DNA from: an uncultured Clostridia bacterium
GTDB lineage: Bacteria > Bacillota > Clostridia > Christensenellales > Borkfalkiaceae
Length of the DNA: 64,000 nucleotides
Assembly: GCA_944346885.1 (NCBI GenBank)
Contig: CALVMR010000018.1
Span: 105,294 to 169,293 of the forward strand
Reading direction: 5' to 3'
In this document: positions 40,381 to 47,926 of the stretch, one piece after another
How the letters are laid out: every line of letters begins with the position of its first letter
Numbering within the stretch: position 1 is the stretch's first letter
Position numbers and translations under genes: made by a program
The notes under the pieces: model-generated
Told to the model about the DNA's origin: nothing
Databases searched by the model: none
What the model saw: only the letters and a program-made list of their open reading frames with translations

Positions 40381-43300
40381 ATGAAAAAATTCTTGGTCCG
40401 CTTTTTGTGTGTGTTGTTTGCGTTGGCGATGGCGTGCGGCATGGCGTTTGCCGGCTGCGCGGACGGAGAGAAGGGACCGGGCGGCGAGGACGACGATCCG
40501 TCCGTCGTGGATCCGGGCGGCGATCCCGAACCCGAACCGGAGGACAACCGCTTCCGCCTCGACGCTTCGTACAACGGCTCGTACGAAACGACGCTGGCTG
40601 CCGTGGAGCAGAAAGCCGGTTTGACGACGGTCTCCTTTGACCCGACGCAGGAGGGCGACCCCGGTACGAGCTGGGGATTCGCCGTGGTATCGGGCAGGGT
40701 CAGCTCCGATCTGTACCCGTATTTGGTGGCGCGCGTCGTCAACGTGACGAATGCCGCGGCGATCAAAATGACGGTCAAAGGCAAGGAATACGACCTGTTC
40801 GGCGATTTCAAGCAGACGGGCGTGCTCGTGTACGATCTGCGCACGGCGGAAGAGGGCGGCCTCATCGCCAACCGCATGGACTTCCAGTTGCAGATCACGG
40901 CGGTGAGCGCAAGCGAAGACGCGGCGGCATCCATCACCTTTGAAAGCATCGCCTTTGCGGCTGCCCCGCCCGTCAACGACGCTTTTTCTTCGGGCTGGGA
41001 GGTGACGGGCTCTTCGGGGGAGAGCGCGGCGGAGGTCGTGCCCGAAGGCACGGCAACGCTGCAAAAAACATTCGCCGCCGATTTTTCCGCCACGCCCTAT
41101 ATCGGGCTGACCGTGCTGGATATGAGCACGGACGCGATGTTCTCGCTCTCTTTGGAAAAGGACGGAAAGCAGACGCAGGTCTGGGAGAACTATTCGCTGT
41201 CTCCCGAAACGGATATCACGCGCGGCACGGGCTTTACGCTGCGCAAAGATCTCTCCGCGCTCGCCCTTGCCGCGGGCGAATACGAGGTCACCGTCACCGT
41301 GGAGGGCGGCCCCGTCACCTTCTCCGCGTTCGAACTTACGGCGGAAGAGCCCGTCTCCTTTACCGAATTTGACGAGGACGCGCTCGAAGGCATTGACGAT
41401 AACGACGCCGTTCGGCTGGACGCGGAGGCAGGAGCGCTGCGCGCGCAGGTGGTGGAGGATGCGTACTTTACCGTGCCCGCGCTGTACAACGTAAACGCCT
41501 ATCCCACGTTGGAGATCGAAATTTCCGCGGTGACGGACGGCGAAACCGAAACGGAATACGCCGTCGAAGTGGCGCATTTGCAGCGCGCGCAGACGGTCGT
41601 GCCGCGCACGGGCGAGGCGGGCAAACATTCCGTCAACCTGCCCGAATACGGCTTTACGGGCGTCATCGGGTTTGAGATCCGCGTGTACATTTACGGAGAG
41701 ACGGGCGCGGCAGCCACGGCGGCGGGCATCACGGTCAAAAGCATCTGCGCGACCGATGCGGGCATCCGCGACATCCGCGTAAACGAAACGTTCGACTCCG
41801 ACGAAAACGGTTGGGCGGCAAGCGGCGGCGAAATGGAGATCTCCGGCGGCGCGCTGATCCTTTCGGGAGACGGCGCTTCCGCTTCGGCGTCGTTCGACAT
41901 CGACGCGGGCGCTTACCGCTACCTTACGGCGCAGGTGCGTTCGGTCACGGGGCAGTGGTCGCTCTCCGCAAACGGAACGCAGATCGTTGCGCCGACGGGT
42001 GCTACGGGCGAAGTGAGCGGCGATCTGCGCTTCGCGGGGCTGGATTCGGTGGAAGAGAACGTGCGCCTTACCTTTACGGTCACGGGCGAGAACGCGGCGC
42101 TGTGCGTGGAGAGCCTTGTCTCTTCGGCGACCCCTGCCGAGAGCGGCGGGAGCGCAGACGTAACGGGCGGCGTGCTGAAAGAGACGTTTGCAAGCGCTTC
42201 CGGCTGGTCGGGCGAGGCGCGCGCGATGGTCCGCGGCGGCGAGCTGACGGTGGAGCAGGTCTCCATGACCGCCTCTTCGAGCATGGCGGAAAAGACGTAT
42301 GCGGGCGTGGATACGACCGCGTGCAAATATCTGTGCATCGGCGTTTCGGGCGCGAATGCGCGGTACGCCATCGCCGTGTACCGTGCCGGCAGCGAAGTGT
42401 ACAAAACGCCGGACAGCGTCGGCGCGCAGGATTTTTGCATCGACTTATCGCAGTACGGCTTTGCGGGCGTGCAGGATATTAAGATCGCCGTGCACGCCGT
42501 GGCGGACGCTTCCGCCGCGTATGACCAAAACATCCGCGTTACGCTTGACCGCATCGAAACGGCGGCGCAGGCGGGCGGCACCGGGTACCGGCAGACGGCG
42601 ATGGACGAAGTGTACGCCGACGGCGCGAAGCAGGGGTACGATTGGCAGCTGAAAGGCGCGTCGTACGCCATTGAGGAAGGAAAGCTGGTCGTGACCCCCG
42701 TCTCCGGCGGGCGCATCGGCAAACTCGTTCCTCTCGATCTGAGCGCGAACCGCTACCTCAAAGTGGATTATGCGGGTTCCGAAAACGGCGGCTCGCTGGA
42801 TTTCCAAGTCGGCTCGCTGAAAACGAAGATGACGGAAGCGGGCGTGTATTACATCGATCTGAGCGCGCTCGGCACGGGCGTGCAAACGCCGAGCATCGAA
42901 CTGTGGCCGGTGGGCGGAAGCGTTGCCGTAAACAGCATCGTTTCCGTAAACGAAAAGCCGGAGGAGCCCGAACCGGAGTTTTCCGAGGGAGACCTCTTTG
43001 AAACGGCGGAAGGATGGAGCGGCGCGGCGCAGGCTGCGGTGCAGGGGAATGCCCTTACCGTTACAAAAACGACGACCGCCGCCAACTACGCGGGCGTGCA
43101 GAAGACGTATCGCGTCAACGTTGCCCAAACGCCCTATCTGTATGTGAACGTAACGGGCGCAAACCTCAAATACTCCGTGGAATTGCTGGACGGCGCCGTG
43201 CAGCGCCACAAAACGGAGGACCTGATCGGCGCGCGCGATTTCTGCTTCGATCTCAAAGAGCGCGGCTATGCGGATACGGCGGACGTGACCGTTGTATTCA

Positions 43301-44601
43301 GCGCCGTCGGGCTCAGCGAAGGGCAGGTCGGCATTTCCGTGACGGTCGGCGCGCTGCAATTCATAGAGGAAGCGCGCGCGGCGGGCACGGTCGCGTGCGG
43401 CGTTGCAGACGATTTTGCCGCGGGCACCTATTACGATTGGGCGCAGGACGGCGCGGCGGGAACGCTGGCGGAAGGGGTCTACGTTGCCGAGGGCGGCGGG
43501 CGCATCGTCAAATCGCTCGTTGTCGATCTCGACGCCGCCCCGTACCTGCTCATCGATTTTGCGGGCGCGGAGGGAACGGCGAGCTTTACGCTCGGCGTCT
43601 TCGACGCGGCGAACACCGAACGCAAACCGCTGGACGGCATCAAGGAAGCGGGCGTACACGCCGTCGATCTGCGCACCGTGCTCGGCGTGCAGACGGGGCA
43701 GCGGACCATCCGCCTCGAATTGTGGCCGGTCGGCGGGGCGTGCTCGTTCCGTTCGGTCGCCACAAGCGCCGCCGCGCCGCAGGAAGAGGTCGTGGGAGAT
43801 CTCTTTACGAGCGCGGCGGGCTGGTCGGGCAACGCGGAGGTCGCCGTGGCGGACGGAAGGCTGACGGTGACGCATGCGGCGGCGGATATGAATTACAGCC
43901 TTGCGAGCAAAACGTATGCCGGCATCGACGTGGAGAAGTATCCGTACTTGGTCGTGCGCGTGGCGGACGCAAATTACAACTGGTCGGTCGAATTGGTCGG
44001 GGTGGATAACTCCAAGGTTTCAGACTGCGGCGCGCGCGAGGTGTGGTTCGATTTGAAAGCGCTCGGCATTTCGGGCACGCAGGATATTACCGTGCAGGTC
44101 ATTGCCGAGGCGGGTGCCTTCTCCGTGTCCCAGCGCGGCGTGTGCGTCGTGGTGGACCGCCTCCGCTTCGTTTCCGAAAAGGAGGAAGCGCCCGCGCCTG
44201 CCGCCGTCATTTCCGAAGATTTTGCGGGAGAACACGGCAGCTGGTGGGCAGACAGTTCGCTCGTCGCCTATGAAGAGGGCGTGATGCGCAGCTGGGCGGA
44301 GCCCGCGGGGCTCTCGCGCGTGAGCAAAGTGTTCAAACTCGATTTTTCGTCGCAGCGCTATCTCGTCGTAAACGTGGCGGCGCTGGGCGAAGGGGCGAGC
44401 GTGGAAGTAAAAGTCACCATCGACGGCGCCGAAAAAACGTTTGCCGCCGTCACCGAGGCGGGAACGTATACGTACGACTTGTACGAGCTGTGCGAGATGA
44501 GTGCGGCAAGCGGCGTAAAAAATGTGCAGATCCTTTTCTGGGTCAACAACAACGGGGCAAGTTTCGGAAGCGTTTCTTCTTCCGAAACTGCCGCGGAATA
44601 A
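40381..44601 (+). CDS. 1,406-aa lipoprotein made only of ~10 tandem beta-sandwich modules
   Basis: Signal peptide with lipobox FAGC (Cys26), a Glu/Pro linker, then about ten modules of ~115-135 residues to the C-terminus (starts near 55, 198, 326, 467, 599, 742, 869, 1008, 1139 and 1279). Two sub-types alternate in the second half: one opens with (D/E)LF-GWSG (modules 5, 7, 9; for example GDLFTSAAGWSGNAEVAVAD) and one with YDW and ends IELWPVGG or LELWPVGG (6, 8). Each has an FDL/IDL strand near its end. No catalytic motif was seen. The likely role is glycan capture or presentation at the surface, by analogy with SusE/F-like or CBM-rich proteins; this is inference. ATG at 40381 is preceded by AAGGAGGAAAACG. 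Confidence 0.8.
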   Translation: MKKFLVRFLCVLFALAMACGMAFAGCADGEKGPGGEDDDPSVVDPGGDPEPEPEDNRFRLDASYNGSYETTLAAVEQKAGLTTVSFDPTQEGDPGTSWGFAVVSGRVSSDLYPYLVARVVNVTNAAAIKMTVKGKEYDLFGDFKQTGVLVYDLRTAEEGGLIANRMDFQLQITAVSASEDAAASITFESIAFAAAPPVNDAFSSGWEVTGSSGESAAEVVPEGTATLQKTFAADFSATPYIGLTVLDMSTDAMFSLSLEKDGKQTQVWENYSLSPETDITRGTGFTLRKDLSALALAAGEYEVTVTVEGGPVTFSAFELTAEEPVSFTEFDEDALEGIDDNDAVRLDAEAGALRAQVVEDAYFTVPALYNVNAYPTLEIEISAVTDGETETEYAVEVAHLQRAQTVVPRTGEAGKHSVNLPEYGFTGVIGFEIRVYIYGETGAAATAAGITVKSICATDAGIRDIRVNETFDSDENGWAASGGEMEISGGALILSGDGASASASFDIDAGAYRYLTAQVRSVTGQWSLSANGTQIVAPTGATGEVSGDLRFAGLDSVEENVRLTFTVTGENAALCVESLVSSATPAESGGSADVTGGVLKETFASASGWSGEARAMVRGGELTVEQVSMTASSSMAEKTYAGVDTTACKYLCIGVSGANARYAIAVYRAGSEVYKTPDSVGAQDFCIDLSQYGFAGVQDIKIAVHAVADASAAYDQNIRVTLDRIETAAQAGGTGYRQTAMDEVYADGAKQGYDWQLKGASYAIEEGKLVVTPVSGGRIGKLVPLDLSANRYLKVDYAGSENGGSLDFQVGSLKTKMTEAGVYYIDLSALGTGVQTPSIELWPVGGSVAVNSIVSVNEKPEEPEPEFSEGDLFETAEGWSGAAQAAVQGNALTVTKTTTAANYAGVQKTYRVNVAQTPYLYVNVTGANLKYSVELLDGAVQRHKTEDLIGARDFCFDLKERGYADTADVTVVFSAVGLSEGQVGISVTVGALQFIEEARAAGTVACGVADDFAAGTYYDWAQDGAAGTLAEGVYVAEGGGRIVKSLVVDLDAAPYLLIDFAGAEGTASFTLGVFDAANTERKPLDGIKEAGVHAVDLRTVLGVQTGQRTIRLELWPVGGACSFRSVATSAAAPQEEVVGDLFTSAAGWSGNAEVAVADGRLTVTHAAADMNYSLASKTYAGIDVEKYPYLVVRVADANYNWSVELVGVDNSKVSDCGAREVWFDLKALGISGTQDITVQVIAEAGAFSVSQRGVCVVVDRLRFVSEKEEAPAPAAVISEDFAGEHGSWWADSSLVAYEEGVMRSWAEPAGLSRVSKVFKLDFSSQRYLVVNVAALGEGASVEVKVTIDGAEKTFAAVTEAGTYTYDLYELCEMSAASGVKNVQILFWVNNNGASFGSVSSSETAAE

Positions 44602-44623
44602 AGGATAATTCGGAGGTAATCGG

Positions 44624-46012
44624 ATGAAAAAGTTCGTATCGTGCGTGTTGGGATGCCTGCTCGGCGCCGCCTTCCTGTTCGGGGCGGCGGCATGCGGCGG
44701 CAAGGGGCCTGCCGGCCCCACTTCGGAGAGCGACACCGTTCGCATCGTCGTAAACTCGACCTTTCAGGATATTTACGCCCCCATGTTCGAAGAGTTCGAA
44801 CAGCAAACAAAATACAGCGTCGAACCCGTTTGGGCGTCAGACGTAACGTCTCGCCAAGATACGATGATCGGCTCGCGCGATTATCCGGATATCATCGTCG
44901 GCGGCGATATGCACATGGCGAAGTACGAGCGCATTTTGCTCGACCTTTCCTTCCTCAAAACGGACGAGGAGTTCGACTTCGGCGATTTTTACACCGAACT
45001 CATATCGCCGCTGGAACAGGACGGAAAACTGCTGTTCGTGCCACGCTTTTTCAACACGGGCTTGCTGTATTACAACAAAGACGTGATCACCGACCCCGCC
45101 GATTATCCGACGGAGGAGTGGAAATACGAAGATTTTTATGCGATCGCGCAAAAGTATTCAAAGAACCTTACCGGGCAGGAAGATTCGCGTTACTACGGCG
45201 TTGCGCTGGATAACTTTTATTGGGGCGAATGGGCAACGCTCGTGCGGCAGGCGGGCGGCGAGCTGATGAACGAGGGCGGCTACATCGCGCTGGATACCGA
45301 CGAGGCAAAGCGCGGCATCGAACTGTTTGCAAAAAATTCGTTCGGGTTTACGGGCGCGGATGTGTACGAAGGAACGTTGCAGCCGTATACGGGCGAGGGG
45401 CGCGCGTACGAAACGGTGAACGCGGGCGCGGGCGCGCGCATCTCGCCGGACGGGCTGGAAATGGGCTTTGAAGGATTCGGCAGCGGGCGCTACGCCTTCC
45501 AGTACGGCGGGCATACGCAAAACATCCCGATCTACCGAAACATGGACGCGAAGAACGGAAACCTCGATTTCGACGTGGCGCTGCTTCCGCTCGTCAAGGG
45601 CGCAGACGGAGCGTACAGCCGCAGCGGCGGCGAGCTGAGCATCGACGCGCTCGGCATTTATGAAAAGACAAAGGCATACGACGCGGCGGTCGCCTTTATC
45701 AAGTTCATGACGGGCAAAGAAGGCATCCGCATGCAGGCGGCGGCGGGGTATATGCCGCCCCGCAAGAGCATCGCGCAGGAATTGCTCGCCGTGCCCAAGG
45801 CGGAGCGCCCCGCCCCGCAGAACCTCGAAGCGGTGTTCGATTCGCTCGAATACAACGAGATCTTGCCCAACATTTCGTACTTTGTAGACGTGATGCAAAA
45901 CGTTGTGCAGGAAAAGTTCGGCGAGCTGATGAACCGCGTTGCCACGGTGGAGCAGGTCGCCCAAGAGGCAACGGAAGAGGCGAACCAGCAGATCAATTTG
46001 ATGTACAAATAA
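44624..46012 (+). CDS. Sugar ABC transporter, extracellular solute-binding lipoprotein (family 1)
   Basis: A 462-residue solute-binding protein of the MalE/UgpB class. Signal peptide with a lipidated Cys24 (AAAC), then TVRIVVNSTFQDIYAPMFEE, the usual first strand and helix, PDIIVGGDMHMAKYE and LLFVPRFFNTGLLYYNKD (hinge strand), WKYEDFYAIAQKYS, and an Ala-rich hinge with AVAFIKFMTGKEGIRMQAAAG near the end. It should capture the oligosaccharide released at the surface and deliver it to the two permeases encoded next. ATG at 44624 after GGAGGTAATCGG. A GC hairpin separates it from the permease genes and may raise its expression relative to them. Confidence 0.92.
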   Translation: MKKFVSCVLGCLLGAAFLFGAAACGGKGPAGPTSESDTVRIVVNSTFQDIYAPMFEEFEQQTKYSVEPVWASDVTSRQDTMIGSRDYPDIIVGGDMHMAKYERILLDLSFLKTDEEFDFGDFYTELISPLEQDGKLLFVPRFFNTGLLYYNKDVITDPADYPTEEWKYEDFYAIAQKYSKNLTGQEDSRYYGVALDNFYWGEWATLVRQAGGELMNEGGYIALDTDEAKRGIELFAKNSFGFTGADVYEGTLQPYTGEGRAYETVNAGAGARISPDGLEMGFEGFGSGRYAFQYGGHTQNIPIYRNMDAKNGNLDFDVALLPLVKGADGAYSRSGGELSIDALGIYEKTKAYDAAVAFIKFMTGKEGIRMQAAAGYMPPRKSIAQELLAVPKAERPAPQNLEAVFDSLEYNEILPNISYFVDVMQNVVQEKFGELMNRVATVEQVAQEATEEANQQINLMYK

Positions 46013-46022
46013 GAGCGGCTGT

Positions 46023-46047
46023 GCGGGCGGGGCGCCGCCCCGCCCGC
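46023..46047 (+). other. Intercistronic GC hairpin after the binding-protein gene
   Basis: GCGGGCGGGGC (46023-46033) pairs perfectly with 46037-46047, loop GCC, ten bases after the stop and directly before the AAGGAGG of the permease gene. No U-tract follows. Such hairpins in sugar-ABC operons commonly protect the upstream mRNA from 3' decay or cause partial termination. Confidence 0.6.
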
Positions 46048-46061
46048 AAGGAGGCGGTCCT

Positions 46062-46988
46062 ATGGAAAAAATTAAAATGAGCCGGCGCGAGGCGATGCGC
46101 CACGTCAAATTCTGGCTGTTTATTTTGCCTGCCGTGCTCGGTTTTCTCTGCTTTTCGGCGTATCCGCTCGTCCGTTCGCTGCTGCTCAGCTTTACGGACG
46201 CGCCGCTGATCCCGGATCCGGATTATCCGGCGCAGTTTATCGGCTTTGAAAATTTTGAGCGGATCTTTGCCATCGATATGACCTTGAATTTCGGTCCCGC
46301 GCTGTTCTATACCCTCATTTTCGCCCTGCTGCATGTGCCGATCATCATGGCGATCTCGCTGGGGCTGGCGCTCATCCTCAACAAAGACCTGCCGTGCAGC
46401 GGGTTTTTCCGCGTGGTGTTTTACCTGCCCGCGCTGCTGCCCGCCGTCGGCATGTCCATCATGTTCCGCTGGCTGTTCACGCCGGGCAGCGACGGGTTCA
46501 TCAACAGTTGGCTGCAATCGGTGGGGGTGGAAAACCCGCCGCTCTGGCTGGGCGCGGGGTCGGGCTGGCTGGGGCTGTTTACCATCCTGATCATGTCGCT
46601 TTGGGGCTTCGGTTCCAAAATGATCATATTCCTTGCGGCGCTCAAAAACGTGCCGCGCGACTTGTACGAAGCGGCAAGTTTAGACGGCGCTTCGCCGTGG
46701 CAGCAATTTTGCCGGATCACGCTGCCGATGATCTCGCCCATCTTTTTTTACAATCTCATGCTCACGGTCATTGCGGCTTTGCAGCTTTTTAACGAATCGC
46801 TGATCGTGGGCGGCACGACCAAGCAGACCACGTTTGTGGTGCTGTATATCTACAACACGGCGTACACGGGCGCAAACCCGCGCCTCGGCTATGCTTCGGC
46901 GCTGGCGTGGGTGCTGTTTTTGGTGATCGGCGTTTTTACCGTGATCCAGTTTGCGATCAAAAGAAAAGTTGCCTATTACGAAAACTGA
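46062..46988 (+). CDS. Sugar ABC transporter permease (MalF/UgpA type)
   Basis: A 308-residue binding-protein-dependent permease with six membrane segments, starting MEKIKMSRREAMRHVKFWLF and with the first helix LFILPAVLGFLCFSAYPLV. The EAA loop that docks the ATPase is present: YEAASLDGASPWQQFCRITL, near residue 200. ATG after AAGGAGGCGGTCCT. It forms the heterodimeric channel with the following gene. No ATP-binding subunit is encoded anywhere in the locus. Confidence 0.93.
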   Translation: MEKIKMSRREAMRHVKFWLFILPAVLGFLCFSAYPLVRSLLLSFTDAPLIPDPDYPAQFIGFENFERIFAIDMTLNFGPALFYTLIFALLHVPIIMAISLGLALILNKDLPCSGFFRVVFYLPALLPAVGMSIMFRWLFTPGSDGFINSWLQSVGVENPPLWLGAGSGWLGLFTILIMSLWGFGSKMIIFLAALKNVPRDLYEAASLDGASPWQQFCRITLPMISPIFFYNLMLTVIAALQLFNESLIVGGTTKQTTFVVLYIYNTAYTGANPRLGYASALAWVLFLVIGVFTVIQFAIKRKVAYYEN

Positions 46989-46998
46989 GGAGAAAAGA

Positions 46999-47919
46999 AT
47001 GACGGGTCCGGTACTTGCAAAGCGCTCGGAAAAGCTGCTTTTGCACGAAAAAAAATATTACGTTCGCGCGGCGGGGCATGTGCTGCTGCTGGTTTTGATC
47101 ACGCTGCTGCTCTTTCTCCCGCTGATCGCGCTGCTGCTGATGTCTTTTAAGTCGGATAACGATCTGCTCTTTTACAATTACGCGCTCTTCCCGCACGAGT
47201 GGACGTTCGACAATTATTACAACGTTTTTAATTTGCAGGGCGGCACGCGCCTCAACTTTTTCGGCAGCATCGGCAATACGGCGCTGATCACGGTGTGCAG
47301 CCTTATCGGCACCGTGTTCACCTCCGCGCTGTGCGCCTACGGGTTCACGCGGTTCCGCGTGCGGGAAAACCCCGTTGTGTTCAGCGTGCTGTTCGCGGGG
47401 ACGATGATCCCTTCGCAGGTGTTGCAGATCCCGATGTACGAGGTCTATTATACCCTGAATTGGATCGATACCTTTTGGCCGTTCATCGTTCCTTCCTTTT
47501 TCGGGGGCGGCATATTGAATATCTTTCTCATGCGCGAATTTATGCGCGGCATCACGCCGAGCATGTTCGAAGCGGCGGAGATCGACGGCGCGGGCGAGCT
47601 GCGCATGTTTTTGCAGCTGGCGCTCCCGCTCTCCGTGCCCGTGCTCGTCACCGTGGGGATCTTTACCTTCCAAGGGTCGTGGAACGATTTTTACGGCCCG
47701 CTGCTGTACATCAGCTCGCCCGAAAACTATACGCTGGCGCTGGCGGTCTACCAGTTTAGCACCAATTTCAACAGCTACACGGGGAGCATGAGCACGATGA
47801 CGCCGTGGAATCTGATCGCGGCGGTCAACATCCTTTCAATGCTGCCGATCATCTTGCTGTACAGCTTCGGGCAGAGGTATTTTATCGAAGGGATCTCGCT
47901 GGGAAGCGTGAAAGGATAG
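46999..47919 (+). CDS. Sugar ABC transporter permease (MalG/UgpE type)
   Basis: A 306-residue permease with six membrane segments. The EAA loop is FEAAEIDGAGELRMFLQLAL near residue 195, followed by the FTFQGSWNDFYGPLLYI segment typical of the MalG/UgpE class, and it ends FIEGISLGSVKG. ATG at 46999 with GAGGAG nine bases upstream; the frame continues upstream into the preceding gene, but that has no ribosome site. Ten bases from the partner permease and seven from the next gene. Confidence 0.93.
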   Translation: MTGPVLAKRSEKLLLHEKKYYVRAAGHVLLLVLITLLLFLPLIALLLMSFKSDNDLLFYNYALFPHEWTFDNYYNVFNLQGGTRLNFFGSIGNTALITVCSLIGTVFTSALCAYGFTRFRVRENPVVFSVLFAGTMIPSQVLQIPMYEVYYTLNWIDTFWPFIVPSFFGGGILNIFLMREFMRGITPSMFEAAEIDGAGELRMFLQLALPLSVPVLVTVGIFTFQGSWNDFYGPLLYISSPENYTLALAVYQFSTNFNSYTGSMSTMTPWNLIAAVNILSMLPIILLYSFGQRYFIEGISLGSVKG

Positions 47920-47926
47920 GGGAGCC

